64,000 nucleotides of DNA, taken from Gnetum montanum (lineage: Eukaryota; Streptophyta; Gnetopsida; Gnetales; Gnetaceae). Positions 35,155-45,511 of the stretch are shown piece after piece; positions within the stretch are counted from its first letter, which is position 1; the number at the start of each line of letters is the position of its first letter. Where the stretch lies: the NCBI GenBank assembly GCA_015680685.1, contig MNCI01025182.1, positions 295,408-359,407 of the forward strand, given 5' to 3'. The notes beneath the pieces are model-generated. The model was not told where the DNA came from. It made no database searches and saw only the letters and a program-made list of their open reading frames with translations. A program made the translations under genes and the position numbers.

Positions 35155-36840
35155 ATGAAAACTCGTCCTTGAGTTCCTTACAATAATATTGGGAAGGTAT
35201 GGGATTATTGACTCAAATGGATCTAATGGAATGACATGTGAACGAATCATCATTACAAGACTCAACAAACTAGTGTTCATCACAACAAGGATGAACACCT
35301 TATTACATTGACATCAGGCCTCATTTGGTCCTTGTTGTTGCCAATGCCAAGATTGCACCTTTCGTTGTCCACTGTAAGCACACCATCAATCTTGCTCCTT
35401 ACATCGCTACTTCCAGCATTGCTCCATTCCAAGTGTTTTCTCTAGATCCAATCCATTTTTGCATGACTGTCATCTGCACACACAACATAGTCTTATATTA
35501 GCAAGGGTAAATGAATTTCATTGTAATTGATACCTTGCTTTGGTAAACAATCAATTGGCTTGGTTGTGGTATGGCTGATTGCAGATCTGGAGATATAATA
35601 ATGATGACTACCGAAGGTGTAGGGGTTAGGAGAAAATTGAAAAAATTGGGCCCCATACCCCCATGACTAATCGCAAACCTCCGGTAGCAATAGAATAGAG
35701 AAAGAATAGGAATAAGAAAGATGAATAAAAGGAGACAACTAAGACATCGATGAAATGGATGTCAAGATGAAAATGAAAAAAATAAAATAAAATTAATTAC
35801 AAAATGTTAAAGGAAAGAAGTTAACTAATGTACCAAATAGCAATGTCAGTGGGTCCTCCCCAAAGTAGGCTCATGCCCTTAATGCCCTGACAAACCCACA
35901 GTCAAAGAGTTCATAGGCTCTAGGAATGTCCTTTAGAATAAGAGTTAAAGTCTTAACCATAAGAATTTACCAAAAAGAAAACAATGCATCTATCAAAATA
36001 TACACTAATGATACAACTAGTAATGAGGTGAACAATGGAGAGAAGGGTGAAGAGAAGAGAATGGAATGGTATCTCAAGAACAAGGTGGTGTACAGCCCCT
36101 TGTGTGTGTCATGATTAATGTGACTTGGCAAATCTCATTCCAACTCTAACCTCAAACAAACCACATCTAGTGACTTCGCATCAATGCACTTGGCCAAACC
36201 ATCCACTTGAATAACAAGAATGCTTCCTCCAAGAGCCATCGCCATTCTGATGAAACAAAGGAGAGAATGGGAAGCGAGAAGGGGCCTTAGTTAGAGGGAA
36301 CACTTTTGGTTCCATAACCAATGCTTGTAGCCCAAGAGATTATTTTGTCTAAGGGGTGTGCTTTGAATTCTCACTTTCTTTGTTTTTTTTTCCTTTTTGT
36401 GTTTTTTTTAATGCTTGAGAACCACACCATGCAAAGACTTCTTATTTTTATTGTCTTAGCTCCCAATAATTGGGTAACATTGGAATGACAAGAAAACTCA
36501 AGAAGAAAACATCCAAGCACCCAAGAGAATGATTGACACAAATGCATCAAGTTCCCTTTAAGTCATACCCTTTTCAAACCTTGAGTCCTTCCTTAGTTTG
36601 AGAGATACCTAGTCACCAATTCATTAAAGTTCTTATTAGAAAGGGGACTGTAAATTCTCAACCCAAGAGAGACCATAGACTTTGGTGGATGTATGGATGA
36701 AGTGGACTCATTGCCTTCCATATCAAAAGAACATACCTTAGTATCAACATCATAACTTAAAGGTAAAAACCAAGCATTAGCAATTAATGAAAAATAGTTC
36801 ATACCGTCGTGAAGAACACTTATTGGATGACGAACTTACA
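35155..36840 (-). other. Conserved post-pol noncoding block of element B
   Basis: The region shares ordered segments with element C at 11966-13300 (GGGTCCTCCCCAAAGTAGGC at about 35850, ACCAATGCTTGTAGCCC at about 36318). It contains a minus-strand 69-codon open frame (36802-36593) whose core NESTSS..H...SMV matches C and A in frame. ORF2 of C has no counterpart here. No other gene is seen. Confidence 0.5.
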
Positions 36841-36856
36841 AGGTGGATCACACGTG

Positions 36857-36887
<31 letters not shown>

Positions 36888-37140
36888 GAAAAGTATAATG
36901 ATGTTGTAAAACAAAAACAAGAAAATTTAAAGAAATTTGTAAAACAAAAACATGCAAAACAAAAATGTGTAAGACAAAAACTTGTAAACAAAAAAACATG
37001 TAAAACAAAAACATGTAAGACAAAAATGTGTAAGACAAAAACTTGTAAAAAAAAATGTAAAAAAATGTGTAAGACAAAAATGTGTAAGACAAAAACTTGT
37101 AAAAGAACATGTAAAACAAAAACGTGTAAAACAAAAACTA
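36841..37140 (+). repeat. (CA)13 microsatellite and ACAAAAAC(A/T)TGTAA-type tandem repeat
   Basis: (CA)13 lies at 36857-36882. About 15 degenerate copies of a 14-17-bp unit (AAAACAAAAACNTGTAA) follow from about 36905 to 37138. The Lys/Thr-rich open frames on either strand are products of this repeat. It occupies the place of the plain T-rich tract in A and C, from which it probably grew. Confidence 0.85.
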
Positions 37141-37214
37141 AAAAGAATTGAGGGCCTCCAATGGTTAGCATAGGTGGCCATCTCCCCCATGACTGAATGG
37201 AAAGGGATAGATCT

Positions 37215-37900
37215 GAAATAATGAGTGCCTACTTGAATTTTGTAAAAGTGCCCAACTTCTCCCCACTGATGTTCTCAGATTAAGCGGTGGAAGTTGGCAA
37301 TGCTCATATTCTAATGTATCTATGCCTTCTTTATTAGCATGAGTTTCCTCAATTCATTCCTTGCATATTAGTTTTCTCTTCCTAGTAGCTGTCAACCACG
37401 GCATGTCTAATACTTGTGTGGTTGCTACATACAAGCACCTTTGAATTTGTATTTCCTAGGCATACCAATCATATGGAAGCAATTTTGAACACTCTTCCAT
37501 GTCATCACCCTCTTTGTCACTATATGTGATGCACGGAACTTTCTTCTTCTCAATCTTTCCATATATGTTTATCTTAGATATCTGCAAGGAAAGATCACAG
37601 ATCCCTAGGTACGCATCTACTGTACTTAGCCATGGCCTTTCCATTATAATTGGGAAGCCCCCTTCAATGTTGTTGATTTCAATCACCAGGAAGTCGGCTG
37701 GGTATGACCACCCACACACAGTGGTAATGATGTCCTCCACCAATCCCAATGGAATGGTGATGGACTGGTCAGCCAACTCTAGTTGAATGTTGCTCTTCTT
37801 AAGTTGGGGCAAGTTCCAAGCTTGATACATTTCTCATGAAATTAAGTTGACTCCAGAACTTGAGTCAAGAAGAGCCTTATGTGGTTTGTTCCTAAAAATT
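37215..37900 (-). pseudogene. Retropepsin of element B
   Basis: The minus strand reads ALLDSSSGVNLIS (about 37880-37840) at the active site, with catalytic Asp kept. An open stretch from 37830 to 37456 contains LELADQSITIPLGLVEDIIT and FPIIMERPWLSTVDAYLG. It is the best preserved protease of this lineage in the window. The downstream sequence runs to about 37215 and then switches to post-pol sequence, so protease is the last domain. Confidence 0.8.
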
Positions 37901-40480
37901 TTTAAATAGATTAAGGGACTCCCAAGGTTAGATAATTTCCTGGGAAGGTGGCCTACCTTGATCTAGTCAGTTACGGTATGCGTTAACATAACCATATGCG
38001 TACAGCTCTGTTGGATTGAAGGGAGCTCCGAAGTGTTAGATGGTGGAGGCATGTACATGGGCTCAACTGCTTATTGTTATGAGAGTTTGTCCAAGATTTT
38101 GGTTCTGAAGAAGGGCCTTCTCTTTTTACAGTTGTCAGAACCAGTAGTAGGTTGAATATTTACAGCTCTCGCAGCATTACATTGTTGCGGTTGAGTAGGG
38201 AGTTCCCCTTGCATTTTTGGAGTAGGTTGTATGGAAACTATAGGTGGAAGAGGTGCGGATGGAGTTGGAGGATGGGATGAGTGTGGGATGCCTCCCAGAG
38301 GAGAAGGAATCCTCCTAACGTACTCCCAAACTTGGTAGTGACGTTGGGGAGTTATGTGATCCATAGAGTCACTTGGAGAAATCGGCTGCTGCACATAATA
38401 ACCATAAGGATTAGGCTACCGATAAGGGTACTATTGTGTTGGAGGTGGCATCCCCCATGACTATGGGTATTTCCACTACTGGTGCTGTCCGATGGGTTGT
38501 GGAGGAGTTCCACTTGGATAGTACGTTAGTGGTTGGTGGAACTGCCTTGGGTTACCTTGTAGATAAGGTAACCTACGGGGTGTTTGCCATTGGTTGAGTC
38601 TCGAATTAAGTGCATACACCCCAGACTCTTGTAGATGTGAGATAATTGGACAAAATCCCTTATGATGGTCATATTAGCAGATCTCACATCCATCGTCATC
38701 GTCTATGTCAGAATCCACAACTTCATTGAAAATAAGAATTTTCCCCTTACCCTTGTTATGTGCAGGGCTTGAATCTCTCTGCTTTGTCTTACCTTTGTCA
38801 CTACTTCATTCTTCCTTAGACTCTTCTACAATTTTCAAGACACTTTCAAGTCTGGAGTCTAAGGAATTCCACAATTGGTCCATCTTAGTCAATACCTCAG
38901 TTGTTAACTTTTGGATCGGCAAGGTTTTCTAGTTCACCAACTCTTCTAGTCGTGACTCATCCTCCTCATCACAAAATTTCACTCCCTTCTTCTGAAGGGA
39001 GGGATCACGGTTGTATTCCTCCGCACTTTCCCTTTTGTGTAGCTCACCTTCTTCTTTTGCTACTTGTTCCAAAAAGCGATGTACTTCATGGGCTCTAAGT
39101 TGTGATAGTCTCCCTTGGGCATAAGTCCCAAGGGTTCTTCTAGTTTCATGCCTTAGCCCATCCACGATGTGGTGAAGTTGATCCTGCTGAGCGTATCCAT
39201 GGCCCAGGAAACAATGTAACAATGTGTAGTAGTGGGCCATGGTAGCATCCAAGGGTTCATAAGTACCTTGTTTCTAGCCTTGGATATGCTTACACAAATT
39301 GGACAGTCTGGAGTACATCTGATATTTATTATTGAAGAGTTCTAGTATCGTACTCCACTTCCTAATGGTTTTTGGTTCTAAGGACCAATACCAACTCTCT
39401 ACTTCTTTAGTGAGTATCCTGGGAAACAACTTAAGTTTTTGCCACTCATTTTCTATGTTCTGCAAGGTGCATGCATCCTGGAATGCCTGTAAATGATGTT
39501 GGAGATATGAGTTGTATCCTCCTTCAAAGCATGGGATATTGTTCATGTCTAAATGTTTGATCTAGCTGTCCTTTTGGTGCCTTCTTGGAATCCTAACAGC
39601 CTCCATTATGTCGAGCATACTTCGGGTTGCAAGTAGGGGCTCATCATGATCATCTCTTTCATGATGCCTGTGATGTCTGCATTTTTTCCTACTCTCCCTT
39701 TGGTCTTGCCCTTTTCCTCTCTTGTTTTTTCTACCCCTATCCTCACTATTATGTTAATGGTGGCTGCGCCCAGATGTGAAAGGAGAGGATGAGTGTTGAG
39801 ATGAAGGGGAAGAGGAACGATGATTATGTTTCTTACCTTCTTTTCAACTGCTTCAGCCCTGATTGTTATGACGATCTAAGTTCCCATCCTTAGTATGAGT
39901 TGTTGTTCCCTCTGTGAATAGGTGTCATTCAAAGGGATCAGAACCAGTGTTATGTATCGTTGATCATAGGTTCTAATGCCTTACCTCCTCACCATCGTTA
40001 GGAGGGGGAACATCGTTTGTTAGAGAACCCATTATAATGGGTTCCTCATCTCCTATTTTGCTAAGGACGTGCGGGTCTTTGCCCTTCAATAGTGTATGTT
40101 GACTCTCTTGCCTTAAGTCCCTGATACATTGTGCATCTATGGGATGATAATCCCTCATATCAAAGTCTTCCATAATGTATTCAACATACAGTTCTGTCAT
40201 GCCAATCTATGCCAAAGCATGGAGAAGCATGTTAGGGACTAATCGATCTGGGAGTAACACAATGTTACCTTGCAAATCTCTCCATCATAGCTATTCTTCT
40301 TGATGGAGGATAAAGGTAAAGTTTGGAATATACTCATCAGGATGAGTATCGACTATCCAGTATTTTTGAGGACTTAGCTTATTTCGGTTATGTGTTTTTG
40401 ATTGCCGACTATTTCGTGTATTATCCCTAGGCAGGGAGTTGCTTTTGTTAGAAGAAGACATTGTTATCAGTGTGCTGATT
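37901..40480 (-). pseudogene. gag: gag of element B, best preserved copy of the lineage
   Basis: The start is near 40485-40461 (MSSSNKSNSLPRDN). Open pieces follow: 40200-39973 (MTELYVEYIMEDFDMRDYHP), 39546-39274 (capsid, NNIPCFEGGYN, KLKLFPRILTKEVESWYWSL) and 39252-38929 (LHCFLGHGYAQQDQLHHIVD). A zinc-knuckle variant CEIC-x-YDHHKGFC lies at about 38700-38660, then a Pro/Gln-rich linker to 37901 (the open part is 38394-38077). Only a handful of stops break it, so the element decayed less than A and C. Confidence 0.85.
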
Positions 40481-40572
40481 ACCATTATAAAAGTTAATTA
40501 ACCTGAAGGTTTGTTTAGGATCCCAACGATGTGAGTGATATCCTATATTCTATTCAGCACACAAATACTTAG

Positions 40573-40590
40573 TCCCCGATAATGGTGCCA
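40573..40590 (-). other. Primer binding site of element B (tRNA-Asp type)
   Basis: The minus strand reads TGGCACCATTATCGGGGA, one base from the LTR. It differs from TGGCGCCGTTGCCGGGGA, the complement of plant tRNA-Asp, at three positions, all C-to-T or G-to-A. Confidence 0.85.
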
Positions 40591-40591
40591 A

Positions 40592-41508
40592 TGATGAGTG
40601 GCGAGATACCCCTACACTCAACCATACGAATAGGAGCGTAGCATGCGCAATCCAGTCAAACTCTGTAGACTAAATGCCTACACGCCCCATGGAAAACTTA
40701 GGGTTAATTATTTGTTGTCTTCCCAGATTACTTTTAGTTGTCACGGTGTATGGTTAGGCAAGTATGAGGTATATGATTTTTATGGCCTTTTATGTTTTAT
40801 GTCTCCTACGCTAACAAGGTGAAGGGTTGAGAAACTAATTACTAACTCTAACTAATGAACTAAGTCTAAATTACCTAGCATCAGCATCCATTCCCACTTA
40901 CCATACATACCCTGAACCGATACAATCGTGGTTACCAAATGCTAATTGTTGCTAGGATTCCATGTGTAATGCATGTGCTCAAAGTGGCCATATTGAGGCA
41001 CTTAACTAGGAGGAAAGGGTTGAGAAAATCTAATCTAGTCTAAGTGTGATGAGCATCCGTACACATCCTTAAATGCTTGTAATCAAGTCGTACTCATTCC
41101 ACATTACTGCAAGGTAATAAATAATATGTAATAAAATCCTATTCCATGCACTGCAAGGTTTATCCACGAATCTCATCTTTATTATCGAACACAAACTTGT
41201 GTTCAGGTAAAATGTTTGCTCGAATAAAGATCTGTTCACTTTAGGACTCCTATTACGGGCACATGGAAAATATTCTATCGTTGGAGTGATCAATCTACCA
41301 AAGTTTCCCTACTGTTTAGCCTAGGATGGTGAAATAAGGGAGAGCTGCCTCTTATTTATAGATATGACAACGCACCGCGATATCGCATATGAGATATCGT
41401 AGGGGAAGACGCAATATCACGTACGCGATATCGCGAAGTATGCGATATTGCGACTGCTGCAATATCACGTACGCGATATCGTAGCCCATGCGATATCGCA
41501 TCCCATCA
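40592..41508 (-). repeat. 5' LTR of element B (917 bp)
   Basis: It pairs with 34221-35139. It lacks a stretch of about 17 bp near 41058 present in the other copy. It carries more intact GATATCG words (41378-41500), including CGCGATATCGCG at 41424-41435, directly upstream (minus strand) of the TATA box at 41361-41351. Confidence 0.9.
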
Positions 41509-42405
41509 TGTACCAAAGTTTACAATGGATGTATTGTTGGCCTAATATGAAGAGAATTGTAGGAAAATATATGTCTTGATGTTTAATTTTCTAGCAACTA
41601 AAGATAGAGCATCAGAGGCCTAGGGGATATTTGCATTCACACAATATTCCTCAATGGAAATGAGATGCCATTGGTATGAATTTCATTATTGATCTTCCAT
41701 GGGCTCGTAGTTGCTGTGATGTGATATTGGTAGTTGTTGATTTGTTGACAAATTCTACTCATTTCCTTGCCACACGAGCATTAGTGAGTGTAGTAGAAAC
41801 TACACATCTCTTTCTTAGAGAGATAGTATGGTTGCATGGGGTATTGCAATAGATTATTAGTGATAGAGATGCTTGATTCATGTCACATTTTTGGTAGGAA
41901 TTTTAGAAGGAGGTGGGTACAAAGTTGAATATGAGTTCAACATATCATCCACAAACTAATGGTTAGACTGAGCAAGTGAATCAAATTTTAGAAGACATGT
42001 TGAGAGCCTGTGCTTTGTAGTATAGAGAAGGTGGGGATAGGTGGCTACCATTAGCTAAATTCGCATATAATAATAGTTATCAAGAGAGTATGTAGGTAGC
42101 ACTATATAATATTTTATATAGTAGGCCATGTAGAACATCTTTATGTTTGGGTACCATAGAATACTGTTAGTAGGTAAGCACAATAGAGTAGATTTGGGAA
42201 ATTCAAGATAGATTAAGAGTTGCACAGGATAGGCAAGGGGCATATGCTAATTGGCATTGAAGGAAATTGAAGTTTGTACTCAAAGATCATGTATTTATTC
42301 ATGTTTCTCCCTTTAATGACCTTACTTGATTTGGCTAGAAAGGGAAATTGGCTCCTAGGTACATTGGTCCATTTTAGGTGTTACAATGGATTGGGAGAGT
42401 GGCCT
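41509..42405 (+). pseudogene. Integrase of element E, part 2
   Basis: After the target-site copy TGTAC the frame continues with QSLQWMYCWPNMKRIVGKYM, the CC half of the zinc domain. The core has FIIDLPWARSCCDVILVVVD near 41685 and IISDRDA near 41855, with both Asp kept, then STYHPQTNG.TEQVNQILED near 41938-42000 holding the catalytic Glu region. The C-terminal part includes LRVAQDRQ.AYAN near 42210. Stops and indels occur throughout. Confidence 0.8.
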
Positions 42406-42718
42406 ATCGGATAGCATTACCTTCTCATTTGGCACATGTACATGATGTGTTTCATGTATCTATGCTATGATGTTATGTGCCTAATGAAAATCATGTGATT
42501 GACCATTTCAAGATACATCTATAGTTTGATGTTAGTTATGTTAAGTAGCCAGGAGATATTGTTGATCATAAGTTATGATAGCTACACAGTAAAGTTGTAC
42601 CTATGCTCAAAATTTTATGGAGTAGACATGGAGCTTTAGAGGCTACCTAGAAGGTGGAGACTAAGATTCACATAGCTCATCCTAAGATCTTATGGGAGAA
42701 AGGTTCTCAAGGAAGGGA
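42406..42718 (+). pseudogene. Chromodomain at the end of integrase, element E
   Basis: After HVHDVFHVSML near 42435 the text reads LHSKVVPMLKILWSRHGALE (about 42580-42640), then ATWKVETKI and HPKILWEKG. This matches the chromovirus pattern of a basic KLR.K.I..VKVLW segment followed by H..EEATWE. Chromodomains of this class steer integration to marked chromatin. Stops such as TGA and TAG sit where CGA and CAG are expected. Confidence 0.75.
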
Positions 42719-42721
42719 GTG

Positions 42722-45511
42722 TGTTACATCCCATCCATATCCATTAGGTATGGTCATACACTTATGATTTATCCATTACATGTGGAGTCCCAATGGGTTT
42801 TTGAGGATGAGTTAATTTAATATAAATTTATTTTATATGTTATGAGGCTTTATCTTTATATTACAATTATGATGTCTTAACATGCTTAACTAACATGATT
42901 ATGTACACTAGCCCTACATGATGTGTTAGACAAGTGAAGTTCCTAGCAGGGGTGTTGAATTGGGGTACAAGAACACCTATTTGGTATGCATTTAATCTTT
43001 ATATGAAATTTTAATATTTATGCATTTGAACGATAGTGCTATGTTGTGTGATGCTTGGGTGCAATTTTGGCATGTGAATGTATACAACATTTGATAAGGA
43101 TCTCATAGGTTCAAATAGATTTTCATTTGGAGTCCTAGTGTGATTATTATGCATGTTTGAAATGAAGGGTATTATATGGGGAAGGGATAAAAGAAAAAAA
43201 ATTATATGAAAAAAGATAAAATAAATTTATAATAAAAAATTTAGTTTAAAAATAAATATACATCTGTTTATATACATGAGGTGAAGCACATGGACAAAAA
43301 AAGGAACTTACATTATTTCTTTTTTTAAAAAAGTAACATTTATGACCTTCTTTTTCTTTGTTTTGAAAAAAAAGGACCAATCGCCTTTCCCATTATGTAC
43401 AAAAAAAATTGGATCTATTTTATTTTTTTCTATTTATAAATGAAATGAGGATAACATTTATTCTCTTCTCTTTTCCTCAAATTTCTTTTGTTTTCCTCCC
43501 TTTCCTAGAATTTTAAGCTTCATCAATAGCTTTTTCTTGCTTTAAACTTGGATTTTGAATTGCTTTGGTCATATCTACATGGGTGTAGAACTTGTTTGGT
43601 ACAAAATGAAGTTCTATTATATTTTTTAGGGTATTTTGTTTGTTTCAACCTTTATGCCCCAATAGTTTTAATTGGTGGGTTGTCTTTACCTTTTCCCTAT
43701 ATTTTGTGTTGGATTAGTATGTATGATTATGCGATGTGGGCATGTGGGGTGGGTAGCTAAACAATTGAGCTTAGGCATGTTATTTTGCATATTTCCTAAA
43801 ATTGCACAATTTTGGTTATGAATTGTTTATTAATATATATGTGATGCATGGTATGATGTGGACTTGTGGAATATGAGATGTGATGTTGATGAGAGTGGTA
43901 TGATGGGAATATTATATTTTTGGAGACTATTGTGGTGTGAGAGTTATTTGGAGTTTCAATCCTTCCTAGTGGTAATTAAATATTATTTCATTAATCAAAC
44001 TTTGAATTCACATAACTTTGCTTCTAGGAGTCTAATTTAGGTAAAATTAGTTTCATTGAGATCATTTTGGAAAGGACTTTCTAATTGTGGAATTGATTTT
44101 TTCTTTTTTCATATATCATTTTGAAGGTTATTATAACAATCATTAGTGTGGAAGTACATGTAGTTTGAGAAATATGGTACTTTTTTGTCATATCATGGTA
44201 TTAATGTTTTTTTATTGAATCATGGTATTGTTTTCATGAGATGAATGTAACTGTTAGGTGTGGATATATGTGGTTATGTTGTATTTGTTTGGATGTGTTG
44301 GCTTAAGCTAGCTAAAATGTGTACATGTCTTCATGATGATGTTTGTGATGGTTGTAGGTGGGTGGTGCTAGCATGAGGGTTTGGATTGGTCGGTGATGAG
44401 GCACCCTGGAGGTAGTATGGATTAACCCCCACTATGATGCATCAGTGAGGCTCCTATCTCAGGCCTCATCCTAAGAGTGGGAGAACATAGGTGTGTTCAT
44501 CCCTATGGCTAGTATGTGTTATAGGTATGTTCATCTCTGTTGCTAATCCTCTAGAAGGCTAGTGGTTGTAGGTCACAGGTTGACAGACCTTAGCACTAGT
44601 TAGATAAATAAAAGACTAATAAAAGACCTATAGGAAATGGTTTCTATGAGTAATTATGGAAACATTTCACATGCTACACTAAGTGTGGATATGCTAGTAA
44701 ACACATGGACTATGTATATGATAGTATTGGTTTGTAAGTCATATCATTGAGAGCATATATTTTGATTGGATTATGATTGTGTGCATCATGGATTGGCTAA
44801 TAGTATATCGTATATATGATGGCATGGAAAATATAGTGGAAGGGCATGTAATGTGGTGTAATGAATAGATGATAGATTATGTTAGATCATGGCTTTATCC
44901 ATGATTGTATGATAGTCATCTATCCTCATCGATAATGATTATGCTAGCGCTATGTGTGATATGGTGTGTGTGTCCATGTGTTACTCTTAGCATGAAAAAT
45001 ACTAACCTTTGATGCAAGTTGTCTTGTACCCCACTCCTCTCCTCTAGTGTTGCACTTATTGTTCATCTAGTAGAGGAAGTGTAAAGGCTTCGCATTTAGC
45101 TAGATACTAACATTATTTCATTACAAGTGGAAGTCACAGGAGCACAAATGAGCATAGAGAGGGAGAGTAGAGGAGGGAAAAATCTTTAGGACTTTGTTAC
45201 TACACATTTCCATGTACAGGAATATGGACTATTTATAATTGTATGAAACTATTTGTACTCTTATATATGTGATGATGATGTTTATGTGTTTTGTATATTG
45301 TGGGACTAGTGTAGATATTTGGTTTATGTAGAGATATTCAATTTTCTCATTGTAATGTATGTTTAGTTTTTGGAGTGACATGAAATCTTGTGCAGTTTAA
45401 CCTTGCTTCATATAACATACACATCATTAGTTTTTAATTTATCATGCTTCCATTGTAACATTACTAGTGGTCCTAGGCATCACCCTGCTCTAGCTAGGAC
45501 AAGGTGTTACA
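42722..45511 (+). repeat. 3' LTR of element E (about 2.8 kb)
   Basis: It starts TGTTACATCCC just behind a purine-rich tract (AAGGAAGGGAGTG) and ends AAGGTGTTACA at 45511, the pattern of Tekay/Del LTRs. AGAAG follows and would be the target duplication, but the left side cannot be checked. The LTR holds no gene. Confidence 0.75.

Larger units (their letters stand above)
34221..41508 (-). mobile_element. Element B: non-autonomous A-family Gypsy element nested in element E
   Basis: Two LTRs (34221-35139 and 40592-41508), a tRNA-Asp primer site inside the right LTR and minus-strand gag and protease define an element oriented right to left. The insertion is flanked by TGTAT (34216-34220) and TGTAC (41509-41513), a 5-bp target duplication with one C-to-T change. 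RT, RNase H and integrase are missing: the protease end (about 37215) joins directly to the post-pol region. B is younger than E. Its LTRs agree at roughly nine of ten positions by eye. Confidence 0.9.
30910..45511 (+). mobile_element. Element E: decayed chromovirus (Tekay/Del-like Ty3/Gypsy), split by element B
   Basis: Gag, protease, RT, RNase H and integrase lie in order on the plus strand. A chromodomain and a 2.8-kb 3' LTR follow. Integrase is interrupted by element B at 34221-41508: the frame before and after B joins across a duplicated 5-bp site. LTR ends TGTTACA and GGTGTTACA and an iMet primer site are typical of Tekay/Del elements. Of the 5' LTR only the last 30 or so bases are recognisable. 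Confidence 0.85.

Noticed and set aside
36843-37190. Overlapping open frames of about 100 codons on both strands
   Set aside because: They are translations of the tandem AAAACAAAAAC-type repeat and the CA microsatellite, not genes.
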